Assembly: GCA_018058135.1 (NCBI GenBank) | Contig: JAGPCK010000008.1 | Coordinates: 1-64,000, forward strand | Direction: 5' to 3' | Length of the DNA stretch: 64,000 nucleotides | From: Bacteroidia bacterium | Lineage (GTDB): Bacteria > Bacteroidota > Bacteroidia > UKL13-3 | Shown: positions 42,011 to 51,123 of the stretch, piece by piece | How the letters are laid out: each line of letters opens with the position of its first letter | How positions within the stretch are numbered: the first letter of the stretch is position 1 | The notes under the pieces: model-generated | What the model was told of the DNA's origin: nothing | Database searches by the model: none | Seen by the model: only the letters and a program-made list of their open reading frames with translations | Position numbers and translations under genes: made by a program

Positions 42011-44518
42011 TTAAACCTCTTGTTCTGGTTCAATTTCAACTTGTGCCTGTGCTAACAATTCATAGATATTCATTTCTGCATCCATAACCTCAAAGGAAAC
42101 ACATAGTGCATAAGGTGTTTCGTTTTCAAGATTCCTGTCCCAACCCGAATGTCCAATTATTGCAATGCTAAATTCATCAGCAAATTGTTGTGGTTCTATA
42201 ATAGCCCAACTTTTCTGAACAGTCGAATTATTTCTACTCATTCCTTTTGTTCCCCATTTTGGATTCTCTCTGATAATCCATTTGATTACATCAACACCTT
42301 CATCAATTTCTCCTGCTTCAGGTTGTTCGGCTGATTCTAAATATTCTAAAGTTCGGTTTCTAAAACTACTAAAGCTCTCATTGTATTTTGAAGATTGCCA
42401 ATCAAGCCAATTTGCCAAATAGGAGTGAGAACCCTTTCTCGTCAATCTTGTCTTAGCAGTGAAAGAAAGAGTTACCTCAACTAAAATTCTAAATTCTTTG
42501 CCTTCTCCTTTTAACTCGTTTGGGATTTTGATGCGATAAATGTCTGCTCTTTTAGCGCCAACTTTTCCGTCTTGAATGAATGTGATTCTTGATTGAGAAT
42601 TATTTAATGCTCTGTTTACATCAGGTATTCCGTAACCATAATAACTGAAATCTTTTGCTGTCGGATTGTGAAAACAATGTTCAGGTAATCTTGCACTCTG
42701 AATAATTAAAGCCCGATACATTTGTGCTGATTCAGTTGGATGTTCTGTTTGCAATCTTGAAGCAATGTAACTTACTTTAGGTGTGCTGAAAGAAGTTCCG
42801 AAAGAATCTTTCCCAACTGCACTTGCTTTGTGCATAGTTGAGTTCACTAATTCAGGCGATGTGGTTTCATTTGTTATCAGTTCTTCTGATAATTTATTTT
42901 TCATTAAGTCACCACCGAATTCAACAACATCAGGTTTAATGCAACCCCACATTCCAAATCCTGTTCTTGAAAAAGGTGAAACATAATTCTGACCAGCAAG
43001 TGCTTTGTAATCGTCATCCTCAAAATTTTCTCTTGCGATTGAACCAACTGTTATTGCAAAATAACTAACTGATGGGTTAGCAATTTTTGATTTGTCATTG
43101 TCTAAATATGTGGGATAATTAGCTCCACTCTTTAAATAATCTGTGATGTTCGCCTTGGTTAAATTTCCAGCAGCAACGATAAAGAGAATATCATTTTCGT
43201 TTGTTAGTTTGTCAATTGATGCTGCCAGAGATGGCATGTGAGTTCCAAGATAAGCAGCATCTTCTGCAACAGACAAATTGAAAATTTTTGTCTCTGAATA
43301 ATCGGAAATTATTTGCTCTAACAAAGAAGGGGCAAAATTCGCATCGCTAATTCTATTGTCTTTGTCAAGGATTCTTGCGTTCTGAATTATGCTTTCCAAT
43401 TTATACTGTCCGTTCTTAGGAATTGAAACGGGATACAATACTGCACCTGCGACTTTAGTTCCATGTCCGCTTAATTTAACGAAGTCAGCAGTAGAACTAT
43501 CTCCGTCCACATAAGAACGGGAATTTGCACTATCAATTGAAGGTTCAATTAGCCGATGATTTTCTTGAATCCCACTATCAATCACACAAACCTTTGCAGC
43601 ATTTGCATCGGGAGCAATAACTTCAACTTCATAATCATCATCAATGTTTGTGTAGTCATGTTCCAAACCAAATTTTGCATCCAACTTTACTTCATACAAA
43701 TATTGGTATGTCTGAACTAAATCCTTTAACCCTTTTCCGCTGATTGAAATTTTGAAATAGATAGCATCAACTTCGTTATCCCAAATGTCGTGCAAAGTGC
43801 CACCGTAAATTTGAATATAGTTTTCAATTTCAGTTTCTCTTGTAATTTGCTTCTTATCTCTTTCAATAAAAATATCATTTTCATGAGAATTGAACTCTGC
43901 AACCTTCTCTTGAAATTTTATTTCAGAATCAAAATCTTCTGCGTTAGGATATTTTTTATTACTGGGGATATAACATGATATTCCAATTTCAATTGTGTAG
44001 AGTACATCATTTTGAATGTCTCCCCAAATATTACTAATCTCTCCTTTGAGAAGTTCTTTTACTCGCCAACTATCATCGGTTATTAGTTCCCAAATTTGAG
44101 CTGCTTTATCTTTTCGTTGTCCTTTTTCATTCAAAAAATCATCTATGTTTTCATTGAATGCTCTTAGGTTATCGTTAGATGCTCCTATTATGTAACCGTT
44201 TTCTTCTTCTGCAATTAGTTCAATTCCCCAAAGTTTTAAACTATCAATGTCAAAAACTTGTGTATCAACTTTAAGAAAAACGGGAATATCATTTTCGTTT
44301 GGTAATACAATTCCTTCGGACTTCTTCTCCTCTTTTATTTTGTTCCAATTATCAAGTAATTGATTGACCGATGCTCCCAAATATTCGCCATGTCCTTTCC
44401 TATTTTCACGGTTCTTGGCTGTAATAGCTTCCGCCTCGGTGTTCCTACTACCACCGAATTTGACTTTAGCCAACCCTCTTACTTTGAAGGGTAATTTTAA
44501 ATGAGGAAAGTCAGGCAT
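42011..44518 (-). CDS. ietS: S8 (subtilisin) peptidase, IetS-type defence protein
   Basis: The 835-residue protein has a long N-terminal region (about 300 residues) without a known domain and then a subtilisin domain. The catalytic triad is Asp314 (VIDSG), His352 (SGHGTKVAG) and Ser576 (FGTSFSTP), with the oxyanion Asn452 (AAGN). There is no signal peptide, so it acts in the cytosol. The gene starts three bases after the AAA ATPase stop. The ATPase-plus-S8-protease pair is the architecture of the published IetAS anti-phage system, first described as a plasmid stability locus. All catalytic residues look intact. Confidence 0.85.
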   Translation of the reverse strand: MPDFPHLKLPFKVRGLAKVKFGGSRNTEAEAITAKNRENRKGHGEYLGASVNQLLDNWNKIKEEKKSEGIVLPNENDIPVFLKVDTQVFDIDSLKLWGIELIAEEENGYIIGASNDNLRAFNENIDDFLNEKGQRKDKAAQIWELITDDSWRVKELLKGEISNIWGDIQNDVLYTIEIGISCYIPSNKKYPNAEDFDSEIKFQEKVAEFNSHENDIFIERDKKQITRETEIENYIQIYGGTLHDIWDNEVDAIYFKISISGKGLKDLVQTYQYLYEVKLDAKFGLEHDYTNIDDDYEVEVIAPDANAAKVCVIDSGIQENHRLIEPSIDSANSRSYVDGDSSTADFVKLSGHGTKVAGAVLYPVSIPKNGQYKLESIIQNARILDKDNRISDANFAPSLLEQIISDYSETKIFNLSVAEDAAYLGTHMPSLAASIDKLTNENDILFIVAAGNLTKANITDYLKSGANYPTYLDNDKSKIANPSVSYFAITVGSIARENFEDDDYKALAGQNYVSPFSRTGFGMWGCIKPDVVEFGGDLMKNKLSEELITNETTSPELVNSTMHKASAVGKDSFGTSFSTPKVSYIASRLQTEHPTESAQMYRALIIQSARLPEHCFHNPTAKDFSYYGYGIPDVNRALNNSQSRITFIQDGKVGAKRADIYRIKIPNELKGEGKEFRILVEVTLSFTAKTRLTRKGSHSYLANWLDWQSSKYNESFSSFRNRTLEYLESAEQPEAGEIDEGVDVIKWIIRENPKWGTKGMSRNNSTVQKSWAIIEPQQFADEFSIAIIGHSGWDRNLENETPYALCVSFEVMDAEMNIYELLAQAQVEIEPEQEV

Positions 44519-44521
44519 AAA

Positions 44522-45517
44522 TTATTTTAGGTAAAGCAGATTCTCGTTTAATGACTTTTCAATGTGAGATTGCTGCAAAACATTTTCGTTGCCGATAACA
44601 GCAATTTTTGCTGCATCATTAGCAACCTTCACAACAATTGCAGAACTGAAACCAATCATTCTATCGACCATAGAACTCCAGTTGATGTCTTTTGATTTTT
44701 CAATTGAAGAAAGTGTCAATTTAGTTAAACGTAAAATTTCTTCCTTACTTGGCTTTGGCATTTCAATGATGTCGTCAAAGCGTCTGAAAAGTGCTTGGTC
44801 AAGTGCATTTTCAATATTGGTTGTTGCAATCAAAATACCTTTTGAATTATACTGTTCTAAAAGGGTCAATAGGATATTTACCACTCTATGCATCTCACCA
44901 ACATCTTGTGAATTGGTTCTCGTCTTACCTACAATATCAAACTCATCAAATAACAAAACACAAGGGTAGTTCTTAATGCCATCAAACAATCTTGTGAGGT
45001 TGCTTGCTGTCTCTCCAAGGAAAGAAGAAATTATAACATCAAAACGGACTTTCAAAAATGGAAGCCCTAAATTCCAAGCAATTCTTTCTGCACTCATGCT
45101 CTTGCCGCAACCAGGTGCTCCGTAAATCAAAATTTTCTGTCTGTATTGTAAGCCGTGGTGTGCAAGTCGTTCTTTAGCTGCAAACTCTTTTTCAATTCGT
45201 CTGATTTTTTCCTCAGTTTCTGATGGTAATACCATTTCATGTCGCAACTCATCTCGGTCAATAGAAGTTGCAAGTGGGAAATTATTTCGTTTGTCTGTCG
45301 GAATAGAAATTCCGCTTGGAAGAATCTTTTTTAATTCCCCTTTGAAATTTTGGCTTGCCGAAATATTTTTGTCCAAGATAAATTTCAGTTTGTCTGCCAG
45401 TTTCTCATGTCCTTTTTTCTTCTCGTCCTCAATGATAAGAGATGCAACCTTGACAACGTCATCTTCCTTATTTCCTTCAATGGAACGGAATAATCGAAGC
45501 ATCAAATCTTGATTCAT
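44522..45517 (-). CDS. ietA: AAA ATPase, IetA-type defence protein
   Basis: The 331-residue protein has an N-terminal region of about 100 residues with no recognised domain and one AAA module: Walker A GAPGCGKS (133-140), Walker B LLFDEFD (188-194), sensor 1 ATTN (231-234) and Arg finger in LFRRFDD (245-246). It is the upstream gene of the ietAS operon, with the protease following after three bases. In the described system the ATPase is needed to control or deliver to the protease; how phage is sensed is not known. A palindrome and -7 box lie upstream. Confidence 0.85.
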   Translation of the reverse strand: MNQDLMLRLFRSIEGNKEDDVVKVASLIIEDEKKKGHEKLADKLKFILDKNISASQNFKGELKKILPSGISIPTDKRNNFPLATSIDRDELRHEMVLPSETEEKIRRIEKEFAAKERLAHHGLQYRQKILIYGAPGCGKSMSAERIAWNLGLPFLKVRFDVIISSFLGETASNLTRLFDGIKNYPCVLLFDEFDIVGKTRTNSQDVGEMHRVVNILLTLLEQYNSKGILIATTNIENALDQALFRRFDDIIEMPKPSKEEILRLTKLTLSSIEKSKDINWSSMVDRMIGFSSAIVVKVANDAAKIAVIGNENVLQQSHIEKSLNENLLYLK

Positions 45518-45566
45518 TTTTTATTTTATTAGTTAGATTAAACTTAAAAGTAATGCTGCAAAGTAA

Positions 45567-45574
45567 CAAAAATA
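45567..45574 (-). promoter_or_regulatory. -7 box TATTTTTG for ietA (minus strand)
   Basis: Read on the minus strand, TATTTTTG fits TAnnTTTG and lies 49 bases before the ietA ATG. A second, partial box lies nearer the gene. No clear -33 element is seen. Confidence 0.4.
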
Positions 45575-45599
45575 AGCGGGCTTCTGATAGTGTAAAACG

Positions 45600-45613
45600 A
45601 AGTGTTAACACTT
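45600..45613. promoter_or_regulatory. Perfect 14-bp palindrome AAGTGTTAACACTT
   Basis: The 14-base perfect palindrome lies 83 bases upstream of ietA and 25 bases upstream of the -7 box, where a dimeric regulator could bind. Its sequence has no known owner. It may be an operator for the defence operon or be fortuitous. Confidence 0.5.
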
Positions 45614-45825
45614 GTAATCTTTTGCTTTTTGGTTTGCTTGAGAGTTGACTGGCAAAAGCTTTTTTGAAATTTACATTTATTTTTTATATTCTACATTTTC
45701 TATATTAGCTTTAAAATAGTGTTATAGTCAAATATGGAGAGTATTGACTAAAAGTATGTTAAACCTCCAATTTTGGGCAAACATGCGAAGATTTCCTTCG
45801 TTTCGCATTAAAAAAATATTGATGG

Positions 45826-45881
45826 ATTGTGCAGCCATTCCCGATAAATTTTAAGTAAAAGTAATGGCTGCAGGGCACAAT
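45826..45881. repeat. Long inverted repeat ATTGTGCAGCCATT / AATGGCT-GCAGG-GCACAAT
   Basis: The left arm pairs with a right arm that carries five extra bases (GCAGG), with a 23-base centre. It lies between the end of the branched-chain dehydrogenase gene and the ietAS promoter. There is no T-tract, so it is not a simple terminator. It could be a transcript 3'-end structure or an element boundary. Confidence 0.6.
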
Positions 45882-45945
45882 TGCAAACGGGCGTAATTAT
45901 GGCCGGTGCAATCAGGTCACGTATTAAAACAGTAGTAGTAAAGTC

Positions 45946-48354
45946 TTACATAAACCTGGGGTAACGGCCCGGGTGGTGCTCGTGCATCAGGTCGGTTACC
46001 AGTTCAAACAACTGCTCAGCATTTGATTTAGAGAAGTAGTCGCCATCAGTACCGTAAGCAGGGCGGTGGTCATTGGCGGTAAGTGTTCGCGGGGCGCTGT
46101 CTAACCAGCGGTAGCCTTCTTGTTTTTCGAGTACCTGTTGCAGCATAAAGGCGCTGGCCCCTCCCTGTACATCCTCGTCTAAGAAAACAACCTTATTGGT
46201 TTTTTTGAGTGATTCCACAATGCTGTGGTTAAGGTCAAACGGCAATAAACTTTGCACATCAATCAGCTCGCAGCTTATGCCGGCATCAGCCAGTTGTTTA
46301 ATGGCTTCTTCTGCCACGCGCACGCACGAGCCGTAAGTTACTATGGTTACATCGTTACCTTCTATAAGTGTTTCAGGCACTCCCAGCGGTACGGTAAACT
46401 CGCCAATGTTGTCGGGCATTTTTTCTTTTAAGCGGTACCCGTTCAGGCATTCAATAACCAGGGCCGGTTCATCGCTTTGCAAAAGGGTGTTGTAAAAACC
46501 TGCAGCCTGAGTCATGTTGCGCGGGGTAAGTACGTGCATGCCCCGCAGGGAATTAATGATCATACCCATAGGCGAGCCCGAGTGCCATATACCTTCTAAG
46601 CGGTGTCCGCGGGTACGTACAATCAACGGGGCCTTTTGTCCGCCTTTGGTGCGGTATTGCAAGGTGGCTAAGTCATCGCTTAGCGGTTGCAGGCCGTAAA
46701 GTAAATAATCCAAGTACTGTATTTCGGCAATAGGGCGCAGGCCGCGCATGGCGGCACCCAATCCCTGGCCAATGATGGTGAGTTCACGTATGCCCGTATC
46801 AAAAATGCGGCTCTCCCCGTATTTTTCCTGCATACCGGCAAACCCTTGGTTCACGTCACCAATTTTTCCTACGTCTTCACCAAAGGCATACACGCGCGGG
46901 TCGCGGGCAAGGGCAGCATCAAAGCAAGCCTGTACCACCTCGCGTCCGTCAACGGTTTTACTTTCTTCTGAGTACACCGGTTTAACCTCTGTAACACTCA
47001 AGGCAGCTTGTGGCGATTGGCTGTGAAGGTAGCTGCTGTAACGCTCCTTGTTCACCGAGAGGAAATTGTTTTTGTACTGTATAAGCGTATCGCGTTGTGC
47101 AGAGGTTTCTCCGTAAGTCAGGCGCAGCACCGCGTTAACTGCCACCGCAATATCTTTACGAATGGGTTCAGCAATTTTGCGCAGCATGTTGGCGTGTTGC
47201 AAAACAGCATCAGTATGTGCACTGGCAGCAGCTACCTGTTCCAGGTATCCGCAGGCCTCGGCCACGTCTTGTTTTATGGGGCTCAGGTAAGCTTCCCAGG
47301 CTTCTTTTTTGGCTACGTTTACCGCAATTTTGGCGTCTTCTTCCAGCTTGTTCAGTTCCTCTTCCGTGGCTAAAGATTTCTCTGTAATCCAGTGCCTGAA
47401 TTTAAGTACACAATCGTGGTCGAGTTCCCACTGCAAGCGCTCTTTGCTTTTGTAACGCTCATGCGAACCGGAGGTAGAATGCCCCTGCGGTTGGGTTAAC
47501 TGCACCACATGAATAATGGCAGGTATATGTTTTTCGCGGGCTTGTTTGGCTGCCTCTTCGTAAACGCGCACCAGCTCAGGGTAATCCCAGCCGTTTACAC
47601 GGTACATGTTAAAGCCGTCTCCGTTTTCATCCAGGGCATATCCTTTCAGAATTTCAGAGAGGTTTTGTTTGGTGGTTTGGTATTTGGCGTGAACGGAAAT
47701 ACCGTATTCATCGTCCCATATAGAAACCACCATAGGTATTTTAAGTACACCGGCTGCGTTGAGCGATTCAAAAAAGTGCCCTTCGGAAGAAGAAGCATTG
47801 CCAATGGTACCCCAGGCAATTTCGTTGCCGTTATCGGAAAATTGATTTTCGCCTATGAGTGAAGCATTGTCGCGGTAGTATTTAGAGGCATGGGCCAATC
47901 CCACCAAACGCAACATTTGTCCGGCTGTGGGCGATATATCGGCTGAGGAGTTTTTAAGGTTTTTAAGGTCTTTCCAACTGCCGTCAGCATTAATGGTGCG
48001 GGTTGAAAAGTGTCCGTTCATCATGCGCCCGGCCGAGGCGGGTTCAGCTACAACATCGGTATTGGCATACAGCTGGGCAAAAAATTCCTGCGTGCTGTGC
48101 AGGCCCGAAGCCATCATAAAGGTTTGGTCGCGGTAGTAGCCTGATCGGAAGTCTCCGGCACGGAAAGCCTTGGCCATAGCCACCTGCGGCAACTCTTTTC
48201 CATCGCCAAAAATTCCGAACTTGGCCTTACCCGTAAGCACCTCTTTTCGGCCCAACAGACTGGCCTGTCGGCTTTCATAACAAATGCGGTAATCTTCCAG
48301 CACGGCAGTTTTAAACTGCTCAATAGTTAGGTTCTGTGTTTCCGTTGCACTCAT
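45946..48354 (-). CDS. Fused alpha-beta E1 of a 2-oxoacid (branched-chain) dehydrogenase
   Basis: The protein (802 residues) contains the E1 alpha domain (GSYYRDQT-like SGYYRDQTFMMASG, thiamine diphosphate motif GNASSSEG and downstream DDEYGISVHA) followed by E1 beta (GEDVGKIGDVNQGFAG, then FDTGIRELTIIGQGLGAAMRG in two parts). It would perform thiamine-dependent decarboxylation of branched-chain 2-oxoacids for the multienzyme complex, giving acyl-CoA for branched fatty acids. No E2 or E3 gene lies in the window. The start codon at 48354 (ATG) is preferred over GTG two codons upstream. Confidence 0.93.
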   Translation of the reverse strand: MSATETQNLTIEQFKTAVLEDYRICYESRQASLLGRKEVLTGKAKFGIFGDGKELPQVAMAKAFRAGDFRSGYYRDQTFMMASGLHSTQEFFAQLYANTDVVAEPASAGRMMNGHFSTRTINADGSWKDLKNLKNSSADISPTAGQMLRLVGLAHASKYYRDNASLIGENQFSDNGNEIAWGTIGNASSSEGHFFESLNAAGVLKIPMVVSIWDDEYGISVHAKYQTTKQNLSEILKGYALDENGDGFNMYRVNGWDYPELVRVYEEAAKQAREKHIPAIIHVVQLTQPQGHSTSGSHERYKSKERLQWELDHDCVLKFRHWITEKSLATEEELNKLEEDAKIAVNVAKKEAWEAYLSPIKQDVAEACGYLEQVAAASAHTDAVLQHANMLRKIAEPIRKDIAVAVNAVLRLTYGETSAQRDTLIQYKNNFLSVNKERYSSYLHSQSPQAALSVTEVKPVYSEESKTVDGREVVQACFDAALARDPRVYAFGEDVGKIGDVNQGFAGMQEKYGESRIFDTGIRELTIIGQGLGAAMRGLRPIAEIQYLDYLLYGLQPLSDDLATLQYRTKGGQKAPLIVRTRGHRLEGIWHSGSPMGMIINSLRGMHVLTPRNMTQAAGFYNTLLQSDEPALVIECLNGYRLKEKMPDNIGEFTVPLGVPETLIEGNDVTIVTYGSCVRVAEEAIKQLADAGISCELIDVQSLLPFDLNHSIVESLKKTNKVVFLDEDVQGGASAFMLQQVLEKQEGYRWLDSAPRTLTANDHRPAYGTDGDYFSKSNAEQLFELVTDLMHEHHPGRYPRFM

Positions 48355-48374
48355 GGGCACTGCTTTTAAAGGTC

Positions 48375-48382
48375 CAAAAATA
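48375..48382 (-). promoter_or_regulatory. -7 promoter box TATTTTTG (minus strand)
   Basis: Read on the minus strand this is TATTTTTG, 20 bases before the E1 start at 48354, consistent with TAnnTTTG. Confidence 0.5.
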
Positions 48383-48418
48383 CGGGTATCTGAGGTATTG
48401 AGGAAATGATTTTTATGG

Positions 48419-48450
48419 TTTGCTTTTTGCCCGGGCAGCCTTTACATTTG
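48419..48450 (+). promoter_or_regulatory. Promoter (TTTG-N20-TACATTTG) of the DUF1573 gene
   Basis: TTTG at 48419-48422 and TACATTTG at 48443-48450 match the Bacteroidota consensus with a 20-base spacing. It lies 64 bases before the DUF1573 gene and is the most canonical plus-strand promoter in the window. Confidence 0.6.
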
Positions 48451-48514
48451 TGTTTTGGTATCATTGGAACAGTTATTGTTTAGTTTGACCTAACAAAAAT
48501 TTTAAAACATATAC

Positions 48515-48973
48515 ATGATGAAAAAGTTATTCCTTTCAGCCGTTTTTGCAGTAGCAGCCAGCTTTGCGTCAATGGCCCAAACGACTCCTACCGTTCAGCC
48601 GGCAGCTGAAAACAAGAACCAGGCTGAGATTCAGTTCGAAGTGGAAACCCACGACTTTGGTACGTTCAAAGAAGGTGTGATGGCTACTTACGAGTTCAAA
48701 TTCAAAAACGTAGGTAAAGAGCCGTTGATTCTCACCAACGTTTCAGCATCTTGTGGTTGCACCACCCCTGAGTGGCCTAAAGAGCCCATCAAACCGGGTC
48801 AAACAGCTGTAATCAAAGCAGTTTACAACTCAACAGGCCGTCCGGGTACATTTGTTAAAAACATTACCGTACAATCCAATGCTAAATCAGCGATGAAAAT
48901 GCTTACCATTAAAGGTAATGTAGAGTCACCTAATGCTCAACCTGCCTCACCGGTAGTTGTTCCACAGCACTAA
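48515..48973 (+). CDS. DUF1573 exported protein
   Basis: A signal peptide (residues 1-21, ending SMAQ) is followed by the DUF1573 domain: VETHDFGTFKEG, TYEFKFKNVGKEPL, SASCGCTTPEWP and the late KNITVQSNAKSAMKMLTIKGNV. DUF1573 proteins are immunoglobulin-like periplasmic proteins common in Bacteroidota and of unknown function. The gene is preceded by a canonical promoter and closed by a strong terminator, so it is probably expressed alone at a high level. Confidence 0.93.
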   Translation: MMKKLFLSAVFAVAASFASMAQTTPTVQPAAENKNQAEIQFEVETHDFGTFKEGVMATYEFKFKNVGKEPLILTNVSASCGCTTPEWPKEPIKPGQTAVIKAVYNSTGRPGTFVKNITVQSNAKSAMKMLTIKGNVESPNAQPASPVVVPQH

Positions 48974-48994
48974 GATTACAATTAACACATACTT

Positions 48995-49031
48995 AAAAAG
49001 TCCCCTTTGCTAAGCACAGGGGACTTTTTTT
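48995..49031 (+). terminator. Rho-independent terminator
   Basis: AAAAAGTCCCC (48995-49005) pairs with GGGGACTTTTT (49019-49029) across a 13-base loop, followed by further T. The symmetric A and T runs could let it serve both the DUF1573 gene and the convergent gene on the minus strand. Confidence 0.9.
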
Positions 49032-49047
49032 GTGCTTTAAGTTTTCA

Positions 49048-51021
49048 TTATTTTAAAGGGATAGGTCCGGTCATTTCCTGCTCGCTCATCCACTTGGCAC
49101 ATTGCACCAAGCTGAAAGCGTAACTTTTCATGGCTGCAGCTTTTTCTTTTTCTGAATGAGCAAGGTTAGAAGGATTTTGTTTAACGTAATCGTACAGGGT
49201 TTCTTCGCCTTGCTGGCGCCATACAAAAAAGCGGGAGCTATCCAGGCAACCTATTTTATCATCAGCCGAGAAGGTGATGTAGGGCCTGCTTTCACGCAGC
49301 AAATCCATACCAAAAGTATTGTTTACGTAAGAGAAACCCATAAGCCCCATCACGGTAGGAAACACATCAATCTGCCCGCCTACCGCCCCAAAGGAGCGAG
49401 GTTGTAAAACAGCCGTATCAGGCGAGTGAATAATAAAGGGTGAGTGGTGGTAGCTTAGTGGCATGTCATACACATTGTTGCCTACAATGCCTCCGTGGTC
49501 GGCTACAAAAACAAAAATGGTGTTGTCATACCAGCTTTGGCGGGAGGCCAATTCCATAAAATGTTTAATGGACCAATCGGCATATTCAATTACCTGTTGT
49601 TTGATGTCTCCTTCCCGGGGTTGGAAAGGAATATTATCAGGCACCATGTAAGGTCCGTGGTCGCTGGTGGTGAGTAGAGTGGCAAAAAAGGGCTGCTCGT
49701 TTTTGCTCAATCGGTTAAGTTGGGGGATGGCATATTCAAACAGGTAATGATCGGGCACACCAAAAATGTTGTGTATTTTATCTTTGGGATAATCTTTTTG
49801 CGAAACAATGCGGTCAAAGTGATTGTGCAATAAAAATCCACCGGCATTGTCAAAGGTTTCAAAATGGGTGGTGAAATAAATGTTGTAGTATCCGTTTTGT
49901 TTAAGTACCCAAGGGAACCCGCTGTAGGTATTGATTTTGATGTTGCTCATGGGGTGCTCGCGCAAAAATGCGGGGTACGAGAACAGGGTGGAATAAATGC
50001 CGTTGAATGTGTGTTTTCCCGCAGAGTAGGTGCGGTCAAAACTCCAGGAAATATTGGCCAGACTATCCAGTGCAGGAGTAAGGTTAAGGGTATTGCCAAA
50101 GCGTCCCATTTTTTCAGCGCTCATACTTTCCATCAGCACCAGTACAATGTTTTTCTTTAACGGTGCATGTGCAGCGGTTACATTACGGGCAACGGGTGAG
50201 GCATAGCCGTTGTGCTCTGTTTTGTAGTAGGCACGTACCAGTTGCTCAGCCTGTTTTACGTCCATCAGTTCGGTTTTGTCCAGGTAGCTCACCAGCAAAG
50301 TAAAAACCGGATTTAAACCCAATTGATTGGTAAAGGCATAGTTGGTGGTAAAGGCATTTTCAATACGAATGGGTGCCTGTGTTCGCCCGCGGATGCCTAA
50401 AAAAACCACGAACAAAAAAAGTAAACTGATACCCGCACGTTGCCAAAGCGGGGAGGTTGTTTGCTGAAAATATTCAGGCGTTAATTGGCTGAAGTGTTTT
50501 TTGATTTTGAGGAGGTAAAAAACAGTAACCGCAACAAACAGAAAAAAGTACAGGTAATAAGAAGGTTCCTGTGCAATCATCTGTATGCCGAAATCAAGGT
50601 TGTTCATCCAACTGAAAATAACTGCCGTAAGTCGGGAGAAGTTGTATAGGAAAAACGGAATGTCAGCCGCACAGGCAAAAAAGGACAACGAGAAAACAAT
50701 ACCTGTAAACCACAATAGTGAGCTGCGCAAGGTGTACGAAAACCGAATTTTGCCCACATACATTACCGCATAGATTAATGCAGGCAGGGCAAGTAAATAA
50801 CAACTGATAACCGTATCAAACCGAAAGCCTTTTTGAAATGACCACCACGTAAAAAGTATTCTTCCGTATACTTTTTTTATTTCATACAGTTGTTCGAAAG
50901 AGGCGATGAGCAGCGCAATGCGGAACACTAAAAAAATGAGCATACCCCACAGGTAAACAGGAAGCAAGGCCCTGAGTGGTAGTGGCAGTTGATGAAAAAA
51001 GCGGTTCAGGTATTTGAGCAT
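49048..51021 (-). CDS. LTA synthase family phosphoglycerol/phosphoethanolamine transferase, copy 1
   Basis: The 657-residue protein has five membrane helices (about 20-210) and an alkaline-phosphatase-superfamily domain. The probable metal ligand Glu298 lies in VLMESMSAEKMG and the nucleophile is Thr338 in AGKHTFNGIYS, the position of the LtaS threonine. HGPYMVPDN and FVADHGG follow. It would transfer a phosphoglycerol or phosphoethanolamine group at the cell envelope. It converges with the DUF1573 gene. A second family member is encoded at 60839-62719. Confidence 0.87.
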   Translation of the reverse strand: MLKYLNRFFHQLPLPLRALLPVYLWGMLIFLVFRIALLIASFEQLYEIKKVYGRILFTWWSFQKGFRFDTVISCYLLALPALIYAVMYVGKIRFSYTLRSSLLWFTGIVFSLSFFACAADIPFFLYNFSRLTAVIFSWMNNLDFGIQMIAQEPSYYLYFFLFVAVTVFYLLKIKKHFSQLTPEYFQQTTSPLWQRAGISLLFLFVVFLGIRGRTQAPIRIENAFTTNYAFTNQLGLNPVFTLLVSYLDKTELMDVKQAEQLVRAYYKTEHNGYASPVARNVTAAHAPLKKNIVLVLMESMSAEKMGRFGNTLNLTPALDSLANISWSFDRTYSAGKHTFNGIYSTLFSYPAFLREHPMSNIKINTYSGFPWVLKQNGYYNIYFTTHFETFDNAGGFLLHNHFDRIVSQKDYPKDKIHNIFGVPDHYLFEYAIPQLNRLSKNEQPFFATLLTTSDHGPYMVPDNIPFQPREGDIKQQVIEYADWSIKHFMELASRQSWYDNTIFVFVADHGGIVGNNVYDMPLSYHHSPFIIHSPDTAVLQPRSFGAVGGQIDVFPTVMGLMGFSYVNNTFGMDLLRESRPYITFSADDKIGCLDSSRFFVWRQQGEETLYDYVKQNPSNLAHSEKEKAAAMKSYAFSLVQCAKWMSEQEMTGPIPLK

Positions 51022-51111
51022 ATTAAAGAATGGTTGCTAAAATATTAATTTTAATGCACTCATTCACATAAAAATACTCACGGGCAGGCACAACAGCCAA
51101 AATCTAATGCG

Positions 51112-51119
51112 TAAATTTG
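51112..51119 (+). promoter_or_regulatory. -7 promoter box TAAATTTG, nearly abutting the start codon
   Basis: TAAATTTG fits TAnnTTTG and ends four bases before the GTG at 51124, suggesting a leaderless transcript. Confidence 0.45.
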
Positions 51120-51123
51120 ATGC

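Larger units (their letters stand above)
45518..45945. other. 428-base AT-rich gap at the right edge of the island
   Basis: This gap holds the ietA promoter and palindrome near its left side, a hairpin ATGCGAA/TTCGCAT (45783-45808), and a longer inverted repeat (45826-45881) near the end of the dehydrogenase gene. No coding frame of interest was found. The composition changes here from AT-rich accessory DNA to the less AT-rich core genes on the right. Confidence 0.6.

Noticed and set aside
45783-45808. Hairpin ATGCGAA/TTCGCAT as terminator
   Set aside because: There is no T-tract on the strand where it would be needed. It is only noted as part of the intergenic gap.
47008-47862. Open frames on the plus strand opposite the fused E1 gene
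   Set aside because: They lie antisense to well-conserved thiamine-enzyme sequence and have no promoter or recognisable motif.
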